Shown: positions 22,886-36,300, numbered from the stretch's first letter. The stretch is DNA of 64,000 nt from Parapristionchus giblindavisi (GCA_943737045.1 CALSFV010000259.1:558001-622000); one strand, 5' to 3'. A program made the numbers and translations. The notes: generated by a model not told the origin, from the sequence alone.

Positions 22886-23909
22886 TGAGGCCGTTTGCGT
22901 AAGAATCGACTAATATCAGTGAAATCTGGAACAGTCAAAAAATCAAAATTTCTTGATTGGGGTTCTCAAGGGTGCTGATGACGATGCTCATGTTCATTTT
23001 GCACCTATATCCACCGTTTAAGCCAGACGACGTCGCGTTGAAATAGCATTTTTAGTCATTTCTCTTCACACGATGATGCCAAAATTTCCAGACTATACCC
23101 TCCGGGGCAGAATTCGATGGCGATCACGTCTGTCTAATTCATTTTTCGTGAAAAAGTTTCAGAAATTTTTAAAAATGGAATTTCTCTTAAAAACAAAAGT
23201 GTATTTTGCTTGATACACAGATCGGACCGGAATGACTTCAGGACCCGTAGAAAAAATTTCAGCCAATTTGCTCCCGCGAAATTCGAGAAAATCAACTTTA
23301 AGCGTAGTCATTTTGCCGTTGAAGTGGAGGCAAGAGGCGAGAGAGTGTGTTGGTGCGAGAGAGCAGAGAGGCAGGTGAGGCGACATGGGAAGGAAGGGGG
23401 GGGGGTGGAAGTGGTTGCTTCCCTTCAACTTTCTCTGCTCTCTCACACCACCACACTCTCTCGCCTCTTGCCTTTTATTTCAACGGCAAAATGACGACAC
23501 TTAAAGTTGATTTTCTCGAATTTCGCGGGAGCAAATTGGCTGAAATTTTTTCTATGTGGTCATGAAGTCATTCCGGTCCGATCTGTGTATCAAGCAAAAT
23601 ACACTTTTGCCTTTTAAGAGAAATTCCATTTTTCAAAATTCCTGAAATTTTGTCACGAAAAATGAATTAGACAGGTGTGATCGCCATCGAATTCTGCCCC
23701 GGAGGGGATAGTCACCAAATTTTAGCATCATCGTGTGACGAGAAATGACTAAAAACGCTATTTCAACGCGACGTCGTCTAGCCTCAGCGGTGGCTCTAGG
23801 TGCAAAATGAACATGCGCATCGTCATCAGCACCCTTGAGAACCCCAAACAACAAATTTTGATTTTTTGACTGTGCCGGCACTTAGTCGAGTCTTACACAA
23901 ACGGCCTCA
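22886..23909. mobile_element. 1,024 bp foldback element G1, copy 1
   Basis: Inverted termini TGAGGCCGTTTGCG flanked by TA on both sides, as in Tc1/mariner insertions. It is a near-complete foldback: the two halves pair over about 500 bp. It lies within the right palindrome arm; the left arm (near 20,610, TTTCTACATATTATTTG) is the matching empty site, so insertion came after palindrome formation. No transposase. The second copy at 57,368 has the same length. Confidence 0.8.
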
Positions 23910-25137
23910 TATAGAAGCCCCATTTTTGAAAAATACTCAAATATTAAACAACGTTTACATTTCATCGGTTGTTTCTTCATGTGCTAACGAAAATATTGCT
24001 AGATAACAACCTTGTTATCGGAAGAAGCGCCGTATAGTCTTTGATGCATAATTATTTTCTGATGATCATGACTAATGGAGTACTGTAACTTGACGGAAGG
24101 ATTACGGAATTCGATTGCAGGCCGTATCTACAACTGTCTTCCTCTGAACGAGCAGCTCCAATATAAATCGAGACGAGACAATATTGATCGAATTGGAGAC
24201 GAGCGAGGCCGTTACCATATCTGATTAGATTGCTTGATGCCAGTGCGAACTGATGGGATACGGTAAGAAAAGGATATTGTATCTGTATTGATAAATTAGT
24301 GGGGATTTTGCCATTTTTAAGGCTAGATGCATCATACATTATTGATTATTAATTAGTAAGTGATTACGAAGACCTCTTAGAAGACTATAGGCAAATCAGG
24401 AGTTGTATGTATGTCTATCCATCAAGCAATTGTTGACGAAGTTTTGAGCGAGGAATTCGTGGGATACCTATATCTATTTTTCTCTGAATTATGTTTCATG
24501 ATTCACTATTCGCTAAGGATCAAGTGTAACGTCTTCGATAGCTGATCAGAAGAAGATGAACGATGAATTATTTATATCGCTTAGTCATTATTGATTAGTA
24601 AGTGATTATTGTATGATGTCTAATAGTAATTATTGATTTGCGAGTCAACGGTATTTATTTCCCGAATCAGCTCATTTCTCCTTTCACTTCTGGTCGTAAT
24701 GGAGTTTCACTCCATCCTAATCGTCCTATGGCTAGTTTTTGACCATCATATGATACCGATAATGGGACGAACCTCCATCACCATATACTAATTATCTCAC
24801 GTTGTTAAGTTTCCATTTGAGATTTCGTTTTTTTTTTTGAGATTTAAAATTTTGCAGAGCTAAGTGATAAAAGAATAACGATCTAGAATTGAGGCCAAAT
24901 CTGATTCAAAGAGTGTAACATGTGAATAAAAAGACTGGCTGAGGTTTGATTATGATGCTATTGGAATTTAAATTTATATCACAGCGAATAAATTACTCAC
25001 CAACTCCAGAAAATAAAGTATTAGCAAAAAATAAATATACTTACATTTGTGTGCGATATACTGCACCCCGGGGTGCGGAATATCGCACACAGACGGGGTG
25101 CGGGGTGCGGTGTGCGGGGTGCGAAAAATTAACTGCC

Positions 25138-26069
25138 GTGTAAGATTATTTAAATTTTATTTTTTTGCCTAACTCTTATGTTACTTTGCTGCTCCTATTC
25201 TTGTATATTATTATACATATTCTCGGCGCATAGTGTGCTCGCTCCATTTTATAGTTGTCTCTCTTTCTTACCTTGTTAGCATTTCTGTCTTTCCAACTAT
25301 TGTTCTCCAGCTCGCTATCAGTATTCCTGTTGGTACAATTTTTTTTCATGCAAAAATAATGCATTTTCACAAACCTAAGCCTGCCATAACTGATCTTGGA
25401 AAGAATAGTCTCGCTCACACAGTATTTTACTAATATAGGATATCCAAAACATGTCATTTGTTCGACAATTTTTAAGACACTAAGAAAGAATCCCTCAATG
25501 TCTATCAAGTACGGCATTCCCAATGCTGAAATTTGCACAATTGTTCTTAGAAATTAATGAAACATCTTATCTGCTCTTTTGTTGTCTGACTTATTGATTA
25601 GGGGTGACTAAAACATAAGATCAATACTACACTCAGACAGCAGACGAGACAGTGGATGGGTAGATCACAAATCGATTTTGCGATTCCCATGTACACTCCT
25701 CAACCCATCCCTTCCCTTCTCCTCTTTTATCGCTCAACCATTCTCTAATGTCTCATTATCCTTATTTATTAGTTACCACTTAGTTTTCTTTTCCTCTCTT
25801 AGATCTCTCTCATAGGATCTTTGCGTGTTGTTCTAGGATACTTGCGCGTTATTTCCTTTTTTAAACATTACTCAAATAATTGTTCTCCTGGGGCTTGTCT
25901 ACTGACGAGGCCCACCCCCAGGGGAGTGGTCGGTGTCTAGACCCAGGGCCGAAACACCGATCACGTTTCTCTAGGCTTTTATAAAACTATTAGACTATCT
26001 TAATAATAATTTAGCAAATTTGAATTATTGAATATTGAATCACAAGAATGAATCAGAATGATTCTGCAG
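25138..26069. other. Intergenic, no gene recognised
   Basis: AT-rich sequence with pyrimidine-rich patches. A 95-120 codon minus-strand frame at about 25,176-25,538 has no splice or domain support. Confidence 0.45.
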
Positions 26070-26252
26070 CACAGCGTTTCGAGAGCGCTCATGGTGTAAC
26101 AGAGAAAAAGGTAGAGCGAAAAAAAGAGAGAGCACGCAAAAGTGAGAGACGCAGACGACGAGAGCCACTCCACGGTGCAGTCATACCGTAATTTTTTTGG
26201 CATTTTGCCAAAATTTCAATGCGCGCTCTCACTGTGGTAAAGAAACGCTGTG
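26070..26252. mobile_element. 183 bp TIR element, copy 2
   Basis: CACAGCGTTTC at the left and GAAACGCTGTG at the right. The interior is nearly the same as 15,968-16,147, with small indels and in the same orientation. It lies about 560 bp upstream of the SET-domain gene. Confidence 0.78.
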
Positions 26253-26814
26253 GACGGTTTCGCAGCCAAAACAGTTTCGCGCGCTTTTTATACCATAATC
26301 CTAACTTCACTTGTACTATTGCGAACTGATTTAAAATTTTACTTTATTTTTTATTTGTAAATAATGCGAATTAAATATCTCAAATTGATTCGTACTATCG
26401 ATATCACGAAGGTTCGATCATTTATCTCACGACCTATTGTGAATGTTGACAAGATTGTCCCACGTGGTTTTAGGTTTCACTCATATCATAAACTACGTCA
26501 AATTTTTGAAACTTTGATAGTAGTGAGAAAAATGTCTAATGATTCTATTTTTCTTATTCTTTCCATTACCAGAGAGAGAATAGGTCTATAGCTTGATGGA
26601 GGTGATGCAGGTGTAATGGACAAAATGAGTTGCTGCGCCTTCTTGATTTCATTTCATTCTTCCTTCTATAACCGCGCGGCTTCTCTGTTCCGTCAGACTT
26701 TATCGATTTCCTTTGTGCTCTGTCCATGTATTATCGGGTAATGCGAGGATTATTAGAGTTGCGTCACCTTTACTTAACAATCAATCAATAAATATCATTC
26801 AGAAATCCCCTCCG
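26253..26814 (+). promoter_or_regulatory. Upstream region and probable SL acceptor of the SET gene
   Basis: CATTCAG at 26,795-26,801 lies 13 bases before the ATG chosen for the SET gene. An acceptor so close to a start codon, with no upstream coding exon evident, suggests spliced-leader trans-splicing. Core promoter elements cannot be identified by eye. Confidence 0.4.
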
Positions 26815-29800
26815 ATGGTTCGCAACGGAGGTGGAAGGAGAGGAGAGACGTCGATTGATGAAGTTGATCATGTCATCGGTCAGGTATGTTATTGATTGAT
26901 TGATACTCTTGTTGTATAGATACCGTAACCAGAACAATATTGATGGTTTTTTTTATTATTAAGTGTATTCAGTGTTATGAACTATAGGATTAGGGTGTAG
27001 AAGCATTTCCAACGCTTACCCATTCAAAACTACACAGTGAAACTATTCGTTCAATAAATCAAGCAAGAGTTGTTTTGATTTTCAGGCTAGATGTTCTCCA
27101 TCGAAATCGGGAGGAGCAGCTGTAGCTCCTACAGTAGCTTCACCAGGAGCTTCACCAGGCAGACGAGGTCGACCTCTTGAGGTATGCAATTGAGTTTGGA
27201 GCTCTCCGAGCTCTTGTAGAGCTCCAGTGCCTCTTTCTAACGGCCCTGCCATGTAAGGCTCTTTAGTAGCCGGAGAAGGACAAAATTGCGATCATTGCTC
27301 CTATTATTGATAAATTACTGTTTTCGGGTCCTAACTTTTTGGGTACCGTACCGGGACCAGCGGTACCAAAAATTGCTGATAGTAAGTACCAACCTTGATC
27401 ATGATACTGTTTGTGTAAAAGGCGAGCTAAAACCATTTGAAAGAATTGTGCTTATCCGTCCTAGCTTCATACATAAAATGAGATGGTGATTATAATGGAT
27501 AATATCTTGTGCAGCCTCACACTCGTCGAAATCGAGTACACGATATGAACGGACGACGAGATACTGTAACTACCGTAGTACATAGTCCAAGGTGTACGGT
27601 AGACGATCATAAGGAGGAATGTGATGGAGATATGAAGGTGAAGATGGAGTGCATCAGTACAACTGCCAATCGTACATTGTCTAAGGTGAGAGCATATTTA
27701 ATGTAATTTTTATTATCGATATTATATTATTTTTATTTGAAAATGTATTTTTCAATTCCAATAACAATATTTTCAATAACGTGCACCTCGAGTGTTCATT
27801 ATTTAAATAAATTATTTGTTTTTGTATATACAATCTGAAATTTCAGCAGAAGCGCCTCAACATGTCCGAGATACAAGGACGAGTCGAAGTGAGAAGGATA
27901 GGAGTTTACTGGAGGTCCGCAGATGGGAGATCGTCCGATGTACAAGTACAGTCCAGAGCAAACTCCATTCCAAGTCCCCCAAGGAATACTACAGTATCCC
28001 GCACGAGCAGTCCCTCAAGGAATACTACAGTATCCCACATGAGCAGTCCCTTGTGGAATACTACAGTATCCCACATGAGCAGTCCCTCCAGGAATACTAC
28101 AGTATCCCGCACGAGCAGTCCCTCCAGGAATACTACAGTATCCCACATGAGCAGTCCCTCCAGGAATACTACAGTATCCCACATGAGCAGTCCCTCCAGG
28201 AATACTACAGTATCCAGATCGAGCAGTCCCCAAAGGAATGGTACTGTATCCAGCACGAGTCTGTTCAAGAAAGAGTCACCTAAGAAGGAGCCAGTAACCC
28301 CCGAAAGCTCTCCCGAGAAGAAGGTTACAGTAGCGGACAGCAAGCCTCCTTCAAAGAAACTCCTTTCCGTGACCTCGAGCAAGTCATCTGTAAAGAAGAC
28401 TGCAGTCGCCCCTACCAAATCTCCAGATAAGAAACCTACCGTAACCGACTCGATTAAGGTTACTGTAGCGAGTACATCTACTGCTACCGCACAGAAGACT
28501 CGTGCGCCTCTCAAGACCCAGATAAAGAAGGTTTGCTATTGATTTTTTTTGTTCTAGAATCTTCAGTTGTTAATGTGTTCAAATTTTACATAGATTATCA
28601 TTGTTTGGAATTGAAGTGTAGTATAATAAGTTGAAATGATAATCTAATCAGTACTGCGATATTGAAGGAAGATCAGAAGCGCAAAACGAGATCATCATCG
28701 AAGACACCATCGTCACTCTCGTCTGCCTCCGGAGTCGCGTCGACGTCCTCGCGGACAAAGACGTCCGTGCCACAGAGCGCCACAGGCGATCGAAAGCGGA
28801 AACTGAGTGTGGATGATGGAGCCGGAGGACCATCTGCGAAGAAGAAGCCGAACCGTATTGATTGGGGACAAATCCCGGTTCCGGCTGTGGTTCGAGCACA
28901 GATTGATGCTCTTGACAATCCATCGATTGACAGTATCTGGACGGTGAGATTTTCTGTTTTTTTTCTTCAAAAATTAATAATAATAATAATAATATTAATA
29001 GTAATAATTTTATTTGTAGATAGTCCGCAACGCTGGATCAACCGTGTCGAAGAAGGACATTGCTCGTGTATTGAGTGCATCGAGAAGAAGTCTGACACCC
29101 AGTGCCATCCAAGCTACGGCATCGATCGAGAGGGACCACAAGATCCTCGAAAAGGTACGGTAGATACAGTAATCAGGAAACAGCATACTGATGACATACG
29201 GTAGATACAGTAATCTAGAAACAGCATACTGATGACATACGGTAGATACAGTAATCTAGAAACAGCATACTGATGACATACGGTAGATACAGTAATCTAG
29301 AAACAGCATACTGATGACATACGGTAGATACAGTAATCTAGAAACAGCATACTGATGACATACGGTAGATACAGTAATCTAGAAACAGCAGAATGATAAC
29401 ATACGGTATATACATTAAGTGGCTGCATGACTTCATCGTTGGATGCGATAAATCGCGAAAGAATGTGAGTGTATCTATTATCGATTAATTATTGATTATT
29501 AATCGATTGATTACCCGCTTTACTATTGTATACTGTAGAATATCTTTAAACCATTTTCTATTCTGCCTATATAGATGTGATTGTTTATTGATTGCTTTGA
29601 GGTACTCCTCAAATGGAAAGACTACCCTCATCCGACTTGGGTTGATTATAAGAAGAAAATGAAGAAGCCCACTCATTGGACCGATCCAATTGTTCGTCTT
29701 TCATATTTATACTCTGATCTTTGATCTTTAGACTTTGATCTTTGGAATTTGATCTTTGGACGTTGATATTTTGGTGTTAAGCACTACTATATCTCTTTAT

Positions 29801-30940
29801 CTTTGCAGTTCCTGGACTTTGAGATGAAGAACGATATTCTGGATAAGGTTTGTATAGTTCACTTCATTCCCCCTTTTGTGTACGTGTCTGTCAATGCGGA
29901 TATGTTTTGTTAGGGTTCAAGACTCGGTTTTTGATCTTTGATCTTTAATATTTTGATCTTTAATCTTTGATCTTTAATATTTTGATCTTTGATCTTTAAA
30001 CTTTGATCATTAATCTGATTTGCAGGTCGAGTCGCGTATGAAGGATGAGCTATCCGCGGCAGGGTTCAAAGAACATTATCCGAAGAGATATCTGCAAGTG
30101 GATGATGGAGATGGACAGTCAAGCTATACAAAGGATAAGGTTTATTATTTTATTTATTTATTTATTTAATATTATTGTTACATTTAAAATATTAATACAA
30201 TTGATTTTTTGTCATGATCGTGTAATAATATAGGGGTCGGATTCGGATTATGGTTTTAATATTATTAACAAAATTTATTTTTGTCAAATAAATGAATAGG
30301 TTATAACGTACAAGTATGGGTTTGCATGCAAATTAGCGTTAAAAATGTGAACTTTATTGCATTAATAAGAGTGCTTCATGGACGTCTAGTGTGGAAAAAA
30401 AAGAAGTTGACAAGGAGATGATTATTTGCTATTGCAGTTCAATCTCTACATCAATTCGCTTCGTGCTTTTGAGTGGCGAATCAACTTTGAGTGCAAGAAG
30501 TCCAAGCTACCCAAGCTCTACGTCGAGGACTGGACTGGACTGGCCGAGAACATACCCAAGTTCGAGGTACTACTTTGTTTGTAGATCAACTGAAACATGA
30601 ATGCTGCTGGTGTGATCATCAATTAATAATAATAGTAATAAGAAGAATATTAATAATAATAGTCTTGGCTTTAGTTCTCCGCATATCTAATCAACTCGAA
30701 GCGCGTGCAACGGGCGTTGTCCAAGTCGGGAGACGAGCTCGGAAAGCGGTATGAGTTATTGATTTTAAAATGGATTTTTATTTATTGATTTATCGTTGAC
30801 AAATTGTGATTGAATATTACCTCAATTATTGATTGTGCATATTGTAGATGTTCGAAGAAGTGTGTTGGCGTCGCCTGTCAGCCAGAGACAAAAGGAATGA
30901 AGGGTCGAGTCTGCATGTGCTCTTTTGTGAGCTTTATTTC

Positions 30941-30990
<50 letters not shown>

Positions 30991-33318
30991 TTTTTTTTAA
31001 TTCACAGAATTGCAGGGAGGCAAATTCAATACTCGTCTCGAATGCATCGATTCGTGTGCATGTGACAAGGAAACGTGTGGAAATCGAATAGTGCAGGTTT
31101 TATCTTTGATCTTTTATATTTGATCTTTGATCTTTCGCCGCAAATCACTGCTATATTGTTTCTGTTCCTTGGCCTTTGGTGCTATCCATACTTTTCTCAT
31201 AGTTTTGTATGATTCGCACTAATTCCTTGATTCTCAATCAATCATTTCAAATTCTTTAACCAGTTATCGATTGATCTTTGATCTTCCAGAACGGTCGTCA
31301 GATGCCCCTCCTGATCTTCCGTGACTACCGTAAGGGATGGACAGTGCGTGCGATGTACGATATCAAGAACGGAGATTTCGTATCGGAATACGTCGGAGAG
31401 GTAAGCAATTCAACGCTTTTTTATGTTAAATTTAAAAAGGGACGAAAAGAAAGAGACGAGAGAGTATGTAAAACAAGGAACGTTTTGTCGATGACAATCT
31501 TCGTAGTTTGTAACGTACTTTCGACCTATGGCTAGCGACAGTGACAGTTGTAATACTTATCAATATTGTAGGTGATCACGAACGCTGAGTCACAGAAGAG
31601 ATCGCAGATGTATGCTATGAATATGCCTGAAGGTCGATTCAGCTTTGATAAGGTGATAAATATTCACTAGGTCAGCCCATAATTGACTGATATTGATTGA
31701 TATATTGTCTACTTTTCTACGTATATCGATTGATTTCTTTCAGGATAGCAATGAGTACAGACATCGTCCGCTTGTCGTCACATCTGATATGAAGGTATCA
31801 TCCATTCTGTAGTTTGATCTCTGATCCATTGTATTAGTTTGTAGTTTGACCTCTACTATACTGTTGTTTCTTTGATCTTTGATCTATGTGATCTCTTTTA
31901 GGGCAACGAATCTCGTTTCTTCTCCCATTCGTGCGATCCGAACATGCGTCTGATCTCCCACTACGTCGAACGTGCCGGCTTCTTCTACAGTCGTCTCGCA
32001 CTCTTCGCAATCAAGGATATCAAGATCGGTCAGTTGATCTTTGATCTTTGATCTTTAATTTGATCTTTGATCTTTTCAGGCGAAGAGCTTACGTTCGATT
32101 ATCATGCCAATGAGAAGACGGTGAAGGGAACCGTGCTCTTCGATCGGTGTTTGTGAGTGTTTATTTAATTATTTAATTATTTATTTATTTACTTATTTCG
32201 GTTAATAATGATGTTTTTGATATATATATATATATATATAATTTAGTTTTTTTTGCATTGAAAAAAAGAAAAAAACGCGAGTGTAGATAAATTGATATAC
32301 AGTGGAGTAAATACGATGCTACGACGTTTGTAGTAAAGTTTATTGCTAACATTACTATAAAAGAGTTGGTGAAGATATGGAATTAGGAAAAGTTTTAACA
32401 AAAAGGCGTATTGATTTAATTTTGGGAAATTAAGTAGCGTATTATAGTTGTGGATCTCCCAAGTGCAAATTCGTTGATGCTGATGATGAACTTGAACTTC
32501 CAGCTGAGGATCTTCGAGAGGTTCGAACATTTTAAATGAATTATGATAATAATTTATTCACCATAAATAGGAAAACTTGTGATGAACAATAAATGAATGA
32601 ATGAATGAAAAAAGTGAGAGATTCATATTCGTCCCATTTTGTATAGTATAGTATCTATCGATTAGAAGAAAGAAAGAGTGGTATTGCTAGTGGGTTAGAC
32701 AGTGTATGACGTCACTGTTGTTTCCATAAATCGATCAATATTATTGATTTATTGATTCAGGAAGATTCGTTCTCGGAGTCCTCGGTTTCTCCCACCCGCA
32801 ATCGTCCTCCGATAAATCGTCGAATGCTGAAGGCTCTCGCCAGAAGGTATACGGTAGTCGTGATTCGTTCAATCGATATTATAAAACCTTCATAGAATCA
32901 ATCGATGATTGATATTGTTTTTGATTCCTGCACTCATCTAGGATGGTGTTTTCCTAATTTATTAATATTACCATCATTTAATGCTTTTCATTTTTTGCCT
33001 TATTTTAATCCATTTTTTTAAATTTTGGAAATAAATCAATAAATCAATAATTTCAGTCCGATCAAGCCTGTGGTCAAAAAGGAAGATGGTATTGATGCTA
33101 CTGAAGGATCTTCTTCAACTTCTCGCAAGTGTCGATCAAAATGTTTGTTTTAATGTGTTTTTTTCTTCTTTAGCAACATCGATATCTATTTTTATTTTAT
33201 TTTATTTTATTTGTCTTATGATACATTGAAAAACCAACTTTTTCACTTCCTCGTTCTATGTTCAATGACGTATTTCAGCATTGTCAAGGAAGAAGTGAGC
33301 GATGCTGAATCGTTGTAA
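26815..33318 (+). CDS. SUV39-type histone H3K9 methyltransferase (chromo + SET)
   Basis: Predicted nuclear lysine methyltransferase of heterochromatin, reconstructed by eye as 23 phase-consistent exons, about 928 aa: 26,815-26,883; 27,086-27,181; 27,515-27,685; 27,847-28,530; 28,677-28,943; 29,020-29,154; 29,361 region (see array)/15-codon exon ending before GTGAGT at about 29,463; 29,602-29,691; 29,809-29,847; 30,026-30,139; 30,438-30,566; 30,675-30,748; 30,848-30,926; 31,016-31,096; 31,290-31,400; 31,572-31,652; 31,744-31,794; 31,902-32,028; 32,080-32,152; 32,448-32,520; 32,761-32,846; 33,057-33,128; 33,279-33,318. Order: GRRGRP AT-hook-like motif (about 48-54), Ser-rich 12-residue repeats (about 150-245), basic region, chromodomain-like segment with VLLKWKDYPHPTW (about 470-535), pre-SET with nine cysteines as in Zn3Cys9 clusters (about 638-688), SET with GWTVRAMYDI, EYVGE, RFFSHSCDPN and ELTFDY (about 692-838), post-SET CFCGSPKC. 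Odd: Ser replaces Asn in the NHSC motif. The exon 5 start is uncertain by nine bases. Confidence 0.85.
27967..28240 (+). repeat. Coding minisatellite in exon 4 of the SET gene
   Basis: About eight 36-bp units, each containing AATACTACAGTATCC and encoding SSPSRNTTVSHM-like dodecapeptides. The frame is kept throughout, while codon-level changes alternate HM and RT. The Ser/Thr/Arg-rich product is likely disordered and could be heavily phosphorylated (inference). Confidence 0.85.
29155..29405 (+). repeat. 41 bp minisatellite in intron 6 of the SET gene
   Basis: Six near-identical units of ACGGTAGATACAGTAATC followed by TAGAAACAGCATACTGATGACAT. The array starts at the exon 6 donor itself (AAAG/GTACGGTAG), so the donor is embedded in the first unit. 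Both TACGGTA and TACAGTA occur in each unit. Confidence 0.85.
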
Positions 33319-36300
33319 TTGAAGATTATTGATTTATGCTGGAACCACTTATCGATCTCACCCGATTGATTCTTGTTCTAGTTTGCTCTAATGTTGTCGA
33401 AATGTTTCTGTTTCTATCGATTGATCTGATCTTTTTACATTGTTTCTTCGTATTCTTTAATTCTCATTTATCTCGTTGAATTTATGTATTTATCTATGCT
33501 ACAGCTATAGTTTTCCATTAACAAATAGGCTAATACTGAATATTATCTTTCTATTTCTTTTTTTCTCCTTAGATTGAGCTAATTTCTTTAATTGAATCCT
33601 GACAGATTGTAATGTGAACACTACTACCATATCCCACTGATCCGTTGTCTATATTATCTTTCTTTCTCTACTCATTCACCGATCTACTTCTTTATCGATC
33701 GGTATGGCTTTATCTTTCTCGCCCTCACGTTTACTTTCATTGATATAATCACTCGTGAACATATCTCACTATGGCTACTTCTATTGATTTCCATTCGATT
33801 TCCATTCGTTATCGATTGATTTATTTTACTTTATGTGCTTAGTAGCCCGTTCCGAATTTCCTTTCACTTGCGTTAACATAGAATATGTGACAAGTAACAT
33901 GTTCCCTATTAACATATTTTAGTATTCTTTTGGCTACTTTTGAACAAATTACACTCTACTTATTTTCTGTTTTTTTACCTTCAATCTTTCATTCAAATTA
34001 CCCAATGTCTCATCTCAATTTCTTTCATCGACCTATCATCTTTGACTGCTTCATCCAATCTCATCCACCTACCGTAATCTATAGATTTCATCCATCTACC
34101 GTAATCTATAGATTTCATCCATCGGTACAAGTTCTTGTTCAAGATAAAGTCTTTTAGGTAGCTGGCATAGTTCACTGTCATCTCGTTGATGACGCGAGAC
34201 ATTTCATAGTTTATTTATGTTTTCAGATGTTTTCGCTTATATTCTATATCTATAATATCTAGAATCTGAAGTAGAAAACAAAGAAAACAATCAAATTGAT
34301 AAAGTTTATTATATTTGCATATTCCAGTCAAAAAGAATATTCAGAAAAAATCAGGAAGATCTTCTCGCATCGGCATTTTATACCTATACTTAGACTTTTC
34401 GTGTAAAATACCTGTTAATTTGTGATGGAAAACCAACAACATTGATTATTCTATATTCACTAACTAAGATATCATCGTTGATTCCAATACATCTGAAGTA
34501 TACAAATGAATGATACTATATTCAGTCCATTCATCAGACAATCAATACCGTACCCTTACCCTTTGTCCTTCATATCTTTATCTCTTCTATGTGAATACTA
34601 TCCGTATCAGTCTCCGTCTCTCTCTCTTCCTTTCTGAACATCTGCAGATGAGATAGGAGCACACAATGAGAAGCGAGAGGGGAGAGAGGTAGAGAGAGGG
34701 AGAGGAGAGTGAAAGAGATGGATAGGGAGAGAGAGGGGCAGAAACTTAAAGTAGAGTAGTTAGAGGAAGAGAATACGGAGTAGGATAGAGTAAGTGAATG
34801 AGAGTTAGACAAGCTTCACGCAAAGAGACAACACAAGTGGGAGAGAATCAAGAGAAGCAGAGTGTAGCCTAGACACTATGTAAATACGAGAGTAGTTAGA
34901 GAAATAGACGACAGATGGTCACGTCCCTCTTCTATTCATCCCTTCTAGAAATGTTCCTTGCTATTTCTCGCCCTTATCACGTGACTTAACTAGGGTGACC
35001 TTATGCCCTTAGCATTAAATCATTTTTGAACTCTTGGTATGCATTGTCATTATCTTTTTGCTCTCATCATCATTCCTCGGTGGGTGATTAAACATGCATA
35101 CCCTTCGCTAATCTGATAAGAGATGGTCGAAGAGAGGGTGAGAGTGTGTGGAGATGGGAGAGATGGTGGAGAAAAAGAGACTGATAAGGAGGTGGAAGAA
35201 GGTTATGATAGGGGTGAACTAGAGAGATTAAACTTTCCCCCTTTGTTTCTACTGTGATAACGATAGAATACACACATAATGAGTGTCCAGAGTCTGATAG
35301 ATATCGATTGATTTGGAATGAGGGATGACGTGGCTTTCTGAGATTCTAGAGAGGGATGGGAGGGATGGCAAAGGTTGAATATAAGTAGTACTCCGAGTGC
35401 CGTGATTGATTACGGGTATCCTCTTCTCTCTCGTGACAATCGACACTCGTGTTGTCTATGTATACCACCAGACTACTCTTAATCGTCATTCAGTCAATAT
35501 CTAATTGTACCATATGACCTCTTTATCTCTTCCAATCACACTTCGCCAAAACTGTCCTGGTGATCTTTTTTCAGACCCGCATAGTTGTGCTAGTCATATG
35601 TTAAATATCAAACAACCGACTTGTTCACTCCTGCCAATTGTTGTTACGCTTTTCTGTTATATTCCATATAAGTATATAGTACTTTTGGAATGATGTCCAC
35701 TAGTCATCTATTCCGCTCTAATTCTCTTTCTTTGTTTACATATAAGCTGAGCATTTCGTCATCTGAATAAATTCGACTTCGATGAAGAATACGGATAGTT
35801 TACGTACGCTCGAGAGAAATCTATCCGCTCTCCTCATTCTCTCCTCTCCCTCACTTTCTCCTCTCCTCCCCTCTCCTCCCCTCTCCTCCCCTCTCATTCT
35901 CTTCCCTTTCCACCTCATCAACAGTTCGCTTGCTTCCCTCCCCACATAGCATCGCAACACCTTGTTTGTCTCAAAACGTGGCATCTCTCATTTTGGTCTC
36001 GCCTTAAAAACTACCAGTTCTCGCTCACAATTAGTTGGAGAAATCTCCTCATACATCGAAGAGTACATGTATTTAAATAATTGAGAAACATATATTTATC
36101 TTTTGTCACAATGCAGTATAAAGTTCCCCAGTCCCTCTGCGCTACTAACTAAGACCGCGATGACAATATGTTTCCTATTTTTATTTCGTTACTTATTATT
36201 AATCAATCTATCCCTTCATCTTATCACCTCATCCGTAGGCACTTCAAGTGTTTCTTTCCTCTCCTTCGCCCTCTCTCCACCACTTCCCATCCCCCCTATC

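Larger units (their letters stand above)
19774..25137. repeat. 5.4 kb imperfect palindrome with G/C-rich termini
   Basis: The left end reads GGCAATAAATATTTCGCACCCC plus tandem GCACCCC; the right end is its inverted equivalent (GGGGTGCG ... TGCC). Matching blocks are nested symmetrically: 19,830-20,000 with 24,940-25,080, 20,170-20,340 with 24,640-24,810, 20,400-20,560 with 23,950-24,130, and 20,700-20,950 with 22,550-22,800. Arms are about 1.9 kb once a 1,024 bp insertion in the right arm is removed. The loop is about 21,640-21,950. This is either a giant foldback transposon or an inverted duplication; no transposase is seen and no target duplication was identified. Confidence 0.8.

Noticed and set aside
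27906..28514. 202-codon minus-strand frame overlapping exon 4 of the SET gene
   Set aside because: Shadow of the in-frame minisatellite and lysine/serine-rich exon; the plus strand has phase-consistent exons on both sides.
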